Assembly: GCA_964543275.1 (NCBI GenBank)
Contig: CAZIWW010000025.1
Location: 1 to 11,494 of the forward strand
Length of the DNA: 11,494 bases
Reading direction: 5' to 3'
Source of the DNA: CAZIWW01 sp964543275
GTDB lineage: Bacteria; Patescibacteriota; Minisyncoccia; Moranbacterales; UBA11712
Shown here: positions 5,621 through 11,458 of the stretch, piece after piece
Layout of the letters: each line of letters opens with the position of its first letter
Position numbering within the stretch: the stretch's first letter is position 1
Program-made: the position numbers and the translations under genes
Notes under the pieces: generated by a model
Database searches by the model: none
What the model saw: the letters and a program-made list of their open reading frames with translations, nothing else
Told to the model about the DNA's origin: nothing

Positions 5621-6591
5621 TCTAAGATTTCAAGTTTTGTTTTATCTTTATTCGCAAGAAGCCAGGCTTTTCCACCTATTGGGAAAGTAATATGTGGAGC
5701 TGTGTGCCCAAAATCAACACCCGCTATTACAGGAATATCATTTAGTTCCTTTTTTGTTTTGATGATTTTAGTTAATAATCTTTTAGCCATTTCCGATGCT
5801 TTTTGAAATCTTCCTATAACAATACCCTTAACTCCATCAAAATCAGGCAAGTGAATCAAAGACTGTAAATCTCTATCAAAATGTTGTGGTTTTGATTCTT
5901 CATCGTCTTCAATAAATAAAATTGTATTTTTCAAACTTGGCATAAATTCTGTACCTTGCAATAAATTTAATGTACAAAGATTCCCTCCGATTATCGTCCC
6001 TTCTGCTTTACCTTCATTGATAACTAAAAATCCTTTATTTTTAATAAATTCTCTTTTTTCTTGATCTTTATACCATTCGTCATCGCTCCACTCTTTTGAT
6101 GGCTTTACTTCAAAAGGACTTTTTTCCATTACGCATTTTTTAAAACACTCTATTGTATAATCAAGACCTTTTAGCATTCCAAATGTTGAAAAATGAGGTC
6201 CAGAATATGTTACTAAGCCAACTTTTTTGAAAATAGCATTCTGCAATGCTGTTATATCAGAATATCCACACAGTATTTTCGGATTAGATTTTATTAAATT
6301 GTAGTCCAAACATTTCAATAGTTGATTGGAATTAAATCCACCAATTGTTGTTAAAATTCCTTTTACATTTTTGTCTGAAAAAGCTTCATGAATATCTTCT
6401 AATCTGTGTTCAATTGAAAAAGAGTTAAATTCATCACACCCTTCAGCATGTTTAGAAAAAGTTACTTTAAACCCCATTTCCCTAAGTTTTCTCAAAGCAA
6501 TATCTCGAACTTCTTGTGAAATTATAGCAAGACTTCTTGCTGGAGAGATTATTATTATTTTATCTCCTTCTTTTAGTTTTTGAGATATCAT
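5614..6591 (-). CDS. S66-family serine peptidase (LD-carboxypeptidase / MccF-like)
   Basis: A 325-residue cytoplasmic-type protein without signal peptide. The S66 catalytic triad is visible: nucleophile Ser111 in CGYSDIT, Glu228 in LFIEDDEE and His296 in GVDFGHTAPH. The substrate-site block TTIGGFNSNQLL is at 81-92 and GGNLCTLNLLQGTEF at 202-216. The family includes LD-carboxypeptidase A, which trims D-Ala from recycled murein tetrapeptides, and MccF, which inactivates microcin C and related peptidyl nucleotides. The GGFNSNQLL and EDDEE forms look closer to the MccF branch, but the sequence alone does not decide. The ATG lacks a clear Shine-Dalgarno; a weak promoter (TTGTGA, 17 bases, TATTAC) may lie in the divergent 6592-6720 region. 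The last codons run into element E2. Confidence 0.88.
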   Translation of the reverse strand: MISQKLKEGDKIIIISPARSLAIISQEVRDIALRKLREMGFKVTFSKHAEGCDEFNSFSIEHRLEDIHEAFSDKNVKGILTTIGGFNSNQLLKCLDYNLIKSNPKILCGYSDITALQNAIFKKVGLVTYSGPHFSTFGMLKGLDYTIECFKKCVMEKSPFEVKPSKEWSDDEWYKDQEKREFIKNKGFLVINEGKAEGTIIGGNLCTLNLLQGTEFMPSLKNTILFIEDDEESKPQHFDRDLQSLIHLPDFDGVKGIVIGRFQKASEMAKRLLTKIIKTKKELNDIPVIAGVDFGHTAPHITFPIGGKAWLLANKDKTKLEILEH

Positions 6592-6706
6592 GTTAAATAA
6601 TAATTACAGGTTATATTTATTAATGTTTTGGAATTTCGCCAGCCCGAGTAATATCGCACACAATATATTTTCACAAAATAAATGTATTTGGACCCAAATC
6701 CATAAA

Positions 6707-6723
6707 AAAGGAGGTATGTAATG
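6707..6723 (+). promoter_or_regulatory. Strong ribosome binding site of the pyrF-like gene
   Basis: AAAAAAGGAGGTATGTAATG: a full AGGAGGT anti-16S match five bases before the ATG at 6721. It fixes the start codon, and it stands out because most other genes in this window have a weak site or none. Confidence 0.85.
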
Positions 6724-7437
6724 CAAAAGTTCATTAAATCATCAAAAAGTGTTATCGTGGCGGCTGATGTTCCCAATCTCGGGGCGTTGAAAAATTTGGC
6801 CAGCGAAGTCAAAGGCGTGCCAGGTATCGGCGGTTTCAAAATCGGTTTCAGAATGGCATTTAAGAATGTCATGACTGCCGTTCATACCATTCAAAGCGCG
6901 TATGGACCTAATGCGGTGGTCATCTACGACCACCAGAAGGCGGGCAACGACATTCCAGCCATGGGCAAAGGCTTTGCAGAAGACCTGAAAAAGGCGGGCG
7001 TGAGCGCTGTCATTTTGTTTCCGTTCGCAGGCCCTGAAACCCAAACGGTTTGGACAAAAGCCTGTTTTGAAGCCGGATTACAGGTGCTAACAGGCGGAAT
7101 CATGACTCATCCCAAATTTCTGGTCAGCGAAGGCGGCTATATTGCCGATGAAGCGCCAGAAAGGATTTTCCGTCTGGCATGCGAACTGGGCGTCAATCAT
7201 TTCGTCGTGCCGGGAAACAAGCTCGACTGGGTCAGAAAGCTTAGGAATGTACTCATCGAAGTACTTGGCGAGGGCAATTATGCATTGTTAGCGCCCGGTT
7301 TCATCGCGCAGAATGGTGATATTTCGGAATGTGGCGCGGTGGCCGGCGATAACTGGCACGCCATTGTGGGATCTGGAATATACAAGGCCGAAAACATCAG
7401 AGAGGCCGCCACGATGATTACCAAGCAAATCGTTTGA
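6721..7437 (+). CDS. pyrF: Orotidine 5'-phosphate decarboxylase-like protein
   Basis: A 238-residue (beta/alpha)8-type protein of the OMP decarboxylase superfamily. VAADVPN (13-19) supplies an early Asp and GGFKIGF the first Lys (K40). YDHQKAGNDIP (69-79) gives D70, K73 and D77, which with K40 would form the Lys-Asp-Lys-Asp catalytic tetrad. VGSGIYKA (216-223) fits the C-terminal phosphate loop. OMPDC makes UMP, the last step of de novo pyrimidine synthesis. The D-x2-K-x3-D spacing differs from the common D-x-K-x2-D, resembling archaeal-type enzymes; another superfamily decarboxylase is possible. It is the only plus-strand gene among the modules, is visibly more G+C-rich than its neighbours and has a near-perfect Shine-Dalgarno (AGGAGGT), unlike them. 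These are signs of separate acquisition. No other pyrimidine gene is nearby. Confidence 0.75.
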   Translation: MQKFIKSSKSVIVAADVPNLGALKNLASEVKGVPGIGGFKIGFRMAFKNVMTAVHTIQSAYGPNAVVIYDHQKAGNDIPAMGKGFAEDLKKAGVSAVILFPFAGPETQTVWTKACFEAGLQVLTGGIMTHPKFLVSEGGYIADEAPERIFRLACELGVNHFVVPGNKLDWVRKLRNVLIEVLGEGNYALLAPGFIAQNGDISECGAVAGDNWHAIVGSGIYKAENIREAATMITKQIV

Positions 7438-7457
7438 TTTAAACATCCAGACGTTTA

Positions 7458-7496
7458 TCAATGGCCAGCTCAATCTATGGGTTGGTCATTTTTATT
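7458..7496 (+). terminator. Terminator after the pyrF-like gene
   Basis: AATGGCCA and TGGTCATT pair over eight positions in RNA (one G.U), with a ~15-base loop, and run into TTTTTATT. It starts about 20 bases after the stop codon and closes the plus-strand unit before element E3. Confidence 0.7.
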
Positions 7497-7527
7497 AGAG
7501 AAAATTTAAAATATCCACATCGAATTT

Positions 7528-7679
7528 CGTATAACGTTTGCGTATATCTGATGTTTTTGTCCCGCTTCATTATTATTTTTAATCAATAGAAAAGGGACAA
7601 AAATATGGGTGAAAAAGTTTTGCGCTCATTATTATTCAATAAATGCAAAACTTTTGAACCAGATATTCCTTGTTATGTG
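7528..7679. repeat. attC-like boundary element E3
   Basis: Outer boxes CGTATAACG (7528-7536) and GTTATGTG (7672-7679). The inner stem ATATCTG (7544-7550) pairs with CAGATAT (7660-7666). Two internal hairpins follow: TTTTTGTCCC (7554-7563) with GGGACAAAAA (7594-7603), and AAAAGTTTTGC (7613-7623) with GCAAAACTTTT (7645-7655). The variable loops share no sequence with the other copies although the architecture is the same. On the minus strand it lies directly after the def gene. Confidence 0.85.
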
Positions 7680-8273
7680 ATGTGCCTGACAATTTCAACG
7701 CTTTTTTGCTACCATGCGTTTTCTGTATTCTTCCGAACTCATAATTTTACGCATATCGGTTATCTTTTCAGTAAATTCAATACCATTTAAATGATCATAT
7801 TCATGCTGAATTACACGAGCGAGCATACCATCTGCTTTGAGTCTAAATTTGTTGCCGTTTTCATCAGTAGCCTCAATGATTATTTTTTCTGGACGACGGA
7901 CGGGTGCGAAAAGCTTAGCATAGGCAACACTACCACAACCCTCGTATATCACGACCTCTTTTTTAGATGACCAAACAATTTCAGGATTGATATATACACG
8001 AAGCTTATCAGTAGGCAAATTACGGTATTTAGTTTTACGAACTTCTGTAACGAATATTCTAAGTTTTTCGCCTATCTGTGAAGCTGCTATACCAATTAAA
8101 TCGTGATGACGCGCAGAATCAACCAAGTTGGTTATTACTCGCTTCGTTTCTGCCGAATTAATTGAGGTAACAAATTTAGACGGTCGACTTAACATTGGAT
8201 TGCCTATTTGTATTATTTCCTTAACTATCATGGTATTGAATTTAATAAAAAATTGTCAGGCATTTCACATAAC
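7672..8273. repeat. 24-bp inverted repeat bracketing the def module
   Basis: Sequence 7672-7695 (GTTATGTGA...CCTGACAATTT) is the reverse complement of 8250-8273 at 22 of 24 positions. The left arm ends at the last base of the def stop codon and the right arm lies 18 bases upstream of the def ATG. The repeats thus enclose exactly one gene, and each joins directly onto the outer box of a boundary element (E3 left, E4 right). Confidence 0.85.
7695..8231 (-). CDS. def: Peptide deformylase
   Basis: Peptide deformylase is a metalloenzyme that removes the formyl group from the initiator methionine of nascent proteins. The 178-residue protein has the three family motifs: LIGIAASQIG (45-54, motif I), EGCGS (97-101, motif II) and QHEYDH (142-147, motif III HExxH). 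Metal ligands are Cys99, His143 and His147, with Glu144 as catalytic acid/base. Motif II is normally EGCLS or EGCES; Gly at the fourth position is unusual and may alter the S1' pocket. The gene is alone in a module enclosed by 24-bp inverted repeats and boundary elements, and could be a second, mobile copy. No Shine-Dalgarno is seen before the ATG. It ends in UGA, so UGA is a stop codon in this organism. Confidence 0.93.
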   Translation of the reverse strand: MIVKEIIQIGNPMLSRPSKFVTSINSAETKRVITNLVDSARHHDLIGIAASQIGEKLRIFVTEVRKTKYRNLPTDKLRVYINPEIVWSSKKEVVIYEGCGSVAYAKLFAPVRRPEKIIIEATDENGNKFRLKADGMLARVIQHEYDHLNGIEFTEKITDMRKIMSSEEYRKRMVAKKR

Positions 8274-8368
8274 ATTTAGAGATATGCGAAGTTTTGCGGA
8301 GTGAAACGGAGCAAAATTTGGAGAAATGGCGAGCCGAGCCATTTCTTGCATATCCCTCTTGTTATACG
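8266..8368. repeat. attC-like boundary element E4
   Basis: The most compact complete copy. The outer boxes are CACATAAC (8266-8273) and GTTATACG (8361-8368), separated from the inner stem by unpaired spacers of 7 and 6 bases. The inner stem GATATGC (8281-8287) pairs with GCATATC (8348-8354) and can extend by AAG/CTT if one G on the left arm is bulged out. Hairpin 1 is TTTTGC/GCAAAA (8292-8297 with 8311-8316); hairpin 2 is AGAAATGGC/GCCATTTCT (8322-8330 with 8338-8346). The single extrahelical base on one arm is a further point of likeness to attC sites. It lies between def and the radical-SAM module. Confidence 0.88.
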
Positions 8369-8423
8369 CCCCGACGACTGAAAGAAGGAGAGCGCAGCGT
8401 GGCACGAAGCGTAGCGGAGTGAG

Positions 8424-8515
8424 TTCAAAAAATATTTTTCGTTCTCATTTATCCGATAGGCTTTCCTTATTAATTATAAATTTGATTTTTTCTGTTTTGA
8501 AAAATGAAAGAGGGG
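8424..8515 (+). repeat. Terminal inverted repeat of the radical-SAM module, left copy
   Basis: Three collinear blocks match, in inverted orientation, the region at 10712-10798: TTCAAAAAATATTTTTC (8424-8440), GATAGGCTTTC (8455-8465) and AAATTTGATTTTTTC starting at 8478, ending with GAGGGG (8510-8515). About 50 bases of GAGCG/AGCG-rich filler (8371-8423) separate it from element E4. Beside it, TTTGAAAAATGAAA (8496-8509) and TTTCATTTTTCAAA (8527-8540) form a perfect 14-pair stem just after the minus-strand stop codon, possibly a terminator although no long U tract follows. No gene is visible in 8369-8552. Confidence 0.75.
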
Positions 8516-8552
8516 TTAGGGGTGAATTTCATTTTTCAAATTTCCTTATTGT

Positions 8553-9638
8553 TTAAATTAAAAATTTCGTATAGAGATTATTATCGGGCATAAAGTATAA
8601 ATTATAGTCTTTATGTTCCAAGAAAACAATTTTATCTTTTTTGAAATTGTAAACTTCTTTTAATTTATTTTTTAACCGATTAAAGTTTCCTTTATCATCA
8701 AAGCCAAAAAGTTCTTTAAAAGTTATCTCAAAATTATTCTTTTTGCAAAAATTAACAATCTCTTTAATCTCTTCAAAAGATGTTTCTTGCATTATGATTT
8801 TTGCTAATCTAATTTTAATCTTTTTTGGATATTTTATAATTTTATATCTTACTTCTTCAAGATTATCAAAAGAAAAAACAATTTTATTTATATTTTTTAA
8901 AAGAAATTTATCAAAAATAAATTCCCTTGTATGAACATCAACCAATTTATTATACTTTTTGCATATTCCAAAAAGTTTTTTCCACCATTTTTTATTTTTG
9001 TTGAAATCATATAAGGGGTCTAATCCTCCAGAAACATTTATTTTATTTCCTGAATACCAATGAATTAATTCTTCTAATTTTGTCCAATTAGTATTTTCAT
9101 AAGTTGTTTTTAGGTTGTTTAATTTATGGAATCTTTTCCACACGCAATAACCATGATTACATCTGCATCCAAAAGCGGTGATTATTGAAAATCCTAAATT
9201 CTTAGAATTGTGTATTTTTTTTATCTCAGTAGCAGAAATATTAAAAAATCTCTTACTTAGTATTTCTGTTTTTATTCCCTTGCTTTTCCAAAATTTTTTA
9301 ACTTCTTTTGGAAGTTCTGGTCCGCCAACAACTAAATCTATCTTGCCGAATTTTTTTGCATTTTCATAAGTTGGAGGCAAACAACCTTGGAAAGTTGGTT
9401 TTATGCACTTATGCCTAGTAATGATAATTCTATTTTTGAAATTTTTTAGATCATCCAAAAAGATTTTTTTTCTAAATTCAAAAGAAAAAGGATTATTCAA
9501 ATCTTTTTTTCTTGTATCTAAAGAAATAATCAAATTTGATTTTGGATATTTTTTTAGAAAGAATTTAATTAATTCTATGTGTCCTTTGTGTGGCGGTTGA
9601 AACCTGCCATGATATAAGATATTCATATTATTTTCCAT
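8553..9638 (-). CDS. Nucleotidyltransferase fused to a radical-SAM-like domain
   Basis: A 361-residue two-domain protein. Residues 1-~145 are a cytidylyltransferase-type (NMNAT-like) fold: GRFQPPHKGH (11-20) is the HxGH nucleotide-binding motif, DLVVGGPE (101-108) a central strand, ISATEIKK (134-141) the ISxT motif. These transfer a nucleotidyl group to a phosphate such as NMN, FMN or phosphopantetheine. Residues ~150-340 look like a radical-SAM barrel: ITAFGCRCNHGYCVW (153-167), then GGLDPLYD (204-211) in the place of the usual GGEP motif. The cluster cysteines are C158, C160 and C165, i.e. CxCx4C instead of CxxxCxxC, so the iron-sulfur cluster may be bound atypically or lost. The ATG overlaps the end of the upstream radical-SAM gene by 11 bases; a second ATG at 9626 directly follows that stop codon, implying translational coupling. 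I know no characterised protein with this fusion. Confidence 0.75.
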   Translation of the reverse strand: MENNMNILYHGRFQPPHKGHIELIKFFLKKYPKSNLIISLDTRKKDLNNPFSFEFRKKIFLDDLKNFKNRIIITRHKCIKPTFQGCLPPTYENAKKFGKIDLVVGGPELPKEVKKFWKSKGIKTEILSKRFFNISATEIKKIHNSKNLGFSIITAFGCRCNHGYCVWKRFHKLNNLKTTYENTNWTKLEELIHWYSGNKINVSGGLDPLYDFNKNKKWWKKLFGICKKYNKLVDVHTREFIFDKFLLKNINKIVFSFDNLEEVRYKIIKYPKKIKIRLAKIIMQETSFEEIKEIVNFCKKNNFEITFKELFGFDDKGNFNRLKNKLKEVYNFKKDKIVFLEHKDYNLYFMPDNNLYTKFLI

Positions 9639-10644
9639 TTTTATTTTCTAAAAATATATGAGCCAATTGACCACAACATAAACCTGCTTCTTCGCATTTT
9701 GCTATCGCATCAATTACAGTCGGGATTTTATGTTTTTTAAATTCCTCTCCCAATTTTACTAAATCCTCATAATTTGAATAATTAGCGTAAGTTTCCAAAT
9801 TATTTTTATTTGCATTTTTTGTATTATTCAAAGGAATAAGTTTAACCATAAACTTTTTAGGATTTAATCCTAAGCTCACCAAATAATCCACATCCATAGG
9901 GACACCTTTCATAACTATAAAATTTAAAGTAATTGTTCTATTGTGTATATCTTTTTTGTTGATATATTCAATGATCTCTTTAATTGTTAAAACATCGGCC
10001 CCACCAAAAAGTTTTTTTCTTAGATCTTCATCAGTAGAATTACAACTAATTTGAAAATGCAAAAATCCATTATAAGTTTTCTCTTTGAGTTCAATCACTT
10101 TATCAATTACATCAAAACCTGTTTTCCCCTCTATTGTTTTTCTTGGTAAAATAGAATTAAAACAAGGAAGCCAATTAAAATTTCTCTTTAATGATTTTGA
10201 AATTCTGGGCAAACTTTTCATCGCGGACAAAACATTTTTTAGATTGTGGGCTGGTTCTCCCATTCTAGCAAAACCAATTTTTACTTTGTTTGATTTTTTA
10301 ACATAAGGTGTATTTTCTAATAAAAATTTAACTTGGTCTTCAATTTCCTTTTGAGTTAAATTCCCTTTAAATTTTAATGGAGAAACATCGCAAAACTTAC
10401 AATTATGCGGACAACCTTTTTGAGTTGAAACTGTTAATAACCATTTCTCTTCATATGGTTTAAGATGTTTCCAAATAATATATGGGTCTTGACTATTTCT
10501 TACTTTCCAATGTTCTTTTCCGCTCACAGAGACATCTCTCATTTCTGTGCATTCTATTGGATAACTATCTTTTGTTTTCAACATAAAGACCCTTCCGCTA
10601 GGAAGATAAAATGCTTCTTCAAATTTTAGGTTTAGTGTTGCCAT
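9628..10644 (-). CDS. RlmN/Cfr-like radical SAM enzyme
   Basis: A 338-residue protein from the chosen ATG. The canonical radical-SAM CxxxCxxC motif is CPHNCKFC (C78, C82, C85), preceded by TVSTQKG. The rest matches the RlmN/Cfr group in order: ARMGEPAHNLKNV (GMGEP-like), FQISCNSTDEDLRKKL (SLHAPNDELR-like), NFIVMKGVPMD, KLIPLNN and AGLCCGQLA near the C terminus, where C324 corresponds to the methyl-carrying cysteine of the ACGQL motif. RlmN methylates C2 of A2503 in 23S rRNA and A37 of some tRNAs; Cfr methylates C8 of A2503. The N-terminal ~75 residues do not look like the RlmN accessory domain, so the substrate may differ. An upstream in-frame TTG at 10704 would add 20 residues read from palindromic filler, so I prefer the ATG at 10644. 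It is coupled to the downstream nucleotidyltransferase fusion. Confidence 0.78.
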   Translation of the reverse strand: MATLNLKFEEAFYLPSGRVFMLKTKDSYPIECTEMRDVSVSGKEHWKVRNSQDPYIIWKHLKPYEEKWLLTVSTQKGCPHNCKFCDVSPLKFKGNLTQKEIEDQVKFLLENTPYVKKSNKVKIGFARMGEPAHNLKNVLSAMKSLPRISKSLKRNFNWLPCFNSILPRKTIEGKTGFDVIDKVIELKEKTYNGFLHFQISCNSTDEDLRKKLFGGADVLTIKEIIEYINKKDIHNRTITLNFIVMKGVPMDVDYLVSLGLNPKKFMVKLIPLNNTKNANKNNLETYANYSNYEDLVKLGEEFKKHKIPTVIDAIAKCEEAGLCCGQLAHIFLENKNGK

Positions 10645-10711
10645 ATGATTTAGTTGTTGGATTAAATTAATAAAGTTTTCGGAGCGAAGCGGAGGAAAAC
10701 ACAATATTATC

Positions 10712-10798
10712 CCCCTCTATAATAAAAGAAAAAATCAAATTTATTCCCCTTTTTAGAAAGCCTATCTTCATTATACATCGAGAAAAATATTTTTTGAA
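10712..10798 (-). repeat. Terminal inverted repeat of the radical-SAM module, right copy
   Basis: Inverted counterpart of 8424-8515. GAAAAATATTTTTTGAA (10782-10798), GAAAGCCTATC (10756-10766) and GAAAAAATCAAATTT (to 10742) with CCCCTC (10712-10717) appear in mirror order. It lies between element E5 and the start of the RlmN-like gene and contains that gene's probable promoter. No gene is visible in 10645-10978; the rest is GAGCGAAGCGG-type filler, element E5 and a small hairpin. Confidence 0.75.
10770..10777 (-). promoter_or_regulatory. Extended -10 box for the radical-SAM gene pair
   Basis: Minus strand TGTATAAT followed by G is a perfect extended -10 box. The -35 region 17 bases upstream (about TTCAAA) is poor, as is allowed for extended -10 promoters. 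Transcription would start about 120 bases upstream of the RlmN-like ATG. It lies inside the right terminal inverted repeat; the left copy has a decayed version (CATTTATCC). Confidence 0.55.
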
Positions 10799-10800
10799 TT

Positions 10801-10889
10801 GCGTATAACGTACGCGATTATCTGAAGTTCTGCGTAGCAGAATTTGGGGATTTTTCGCAGGAAAATCCCAGATAATCGCTATTATACGT
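10801..10889. repeat. attC-like boundary element E5
   Basis: Outer boxes GCGTATAACG (10801-10810) and ATTATACG (10881-10888); the latter has A for G at the first position of GTTAT. The inner stem is a perfect 11 pairs: GCGATTATCTG (10814-10824) with CAGATAATCGC (10869-10879). Two hairpins follow: TTCTGC-GTA-GCAGAA (10828-10842) and GGGATTTT/AAAATCCC (10847-10854 with 10862-10869). On the minus strand it follows the HIT gene by ~90 bases. Confidence 0.88.
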
Positions 10890-10893
10890 CCTG

Positions 10894-10912
10894 AAGAAAA
10901 TCTTTGATTTTC
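10894..10912 (-). terminator. Small hairpin after the HIT gene
   Basis: AGAAAATC and GATTTTCT form a perfect eight-pair stem with a three-base loop, between the HIT stop codon and element E5. It could end minus-strand transcription, but the stem is AT-rich and no U tract follows, so this is a weak call. Confidence 0.3.
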
Positions 10913-10978
10913 TGAGAGCCTGCAAGGCGTGGTTCGAGCCGAAGGCGAGAAAGTCAAGATGGTGCTTAGGTTGGGCAC

Positions 10979-11398
10979 TTAATCTGAAAAAATTTTGAGC
11001 ATCTCGTTTAATTCTTCGGGAGATAAATCTTTGAAAACATCCTTTTCAAAAATCTGACATTTTTCATACAACTCATCGAAAAGTTCCCTTGGATGTAAAT
11101 GAACATGCAAATGATTAACTTTTAGATTATCTTGTTTTTGAAAAGGTCTATAATTTATTCTTATGTCACAACCAGAAGCTATTTTGCTCAAAATTTTTTC
11201 TTGAAATTCCACAATTGTTTCAAATAATTCTTTTTGTTCTTCTTTATTCAATTCAGAGAGTTTTTCAACATGCCTTTTTGGAACAATCAAAAGATGCCAT
11301 GGCATTAAACGAGGATTGCTAAAAATAACTCTAACAAATTGTTTATCTTCTAAAATCCGAGTTTTCTCTGAATTGATATTACAAAAAGGGCAATCCAT
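10979..11398 (-). CDS. HIT-family nucleotide hydrolase/transferase
   Basis: A 139-residue protein of the histidine triad superfamily, which hydrolyses or transfers nucleoside phosphates (Hint, Fhit and GalT-like branches). The triad is in VNHLHVHLHPR, with His96, His98 and His100 as the HxHxH core. C3-P-F-C6 at the very N terminus is the first half of a zinc site common in Hint-type proteins. MPWHLLIVPKRHVEKLSEL is the conserved nucleotide-pocket block. The ATG at 11396-11398 gives the typical family start MDCPFC; a GTG six codons upstream would add residues that the family does not need. It is alone between elements E5 and E6. The physiological substrate cannot be told from the sequence. Confidence 0.88.
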   Translation of the reverse strand: MDCPFCNINSEKTRILEDKQFVRVIFSNPRLMPWHLLIVPKRHVEKLSELNKEEQKELFETIVEFQEKILSKIASGCDIRINYRPFQKQDNLKVNHLHVHLHPRELFDELYEKCQIFEKDVFKDLSPEELNEMLKIFSD

Positions 11399-11458
11399 AT
11401 GATTATAGAATTTCACAATTATTTAAAATGTTTTGTTTTCAAGCAGGCTTCGGCATTT

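Noticed and set aside
7605..7790. Plus-strand open frame of 61 codons
   Set aside because: It begins inside the hairpins of element E3 and ends in the antisense of def; no codon-use or homology sign of a protein.
8326..8556. Plus-strand open frame of 76 codons
   Set aside because: It starts in the loop of E4 and covers GAGCG/AGCG filler and the left inverted repeat; not protein-like.
10667..10978. Minus-strand open frame of 103 codons between the HIT and RlmN-like genes
   Set aside because: It reads straight through the palindrome of E5 and the terminal inverted repeat; no recognisable domain and no ribosome binding site.
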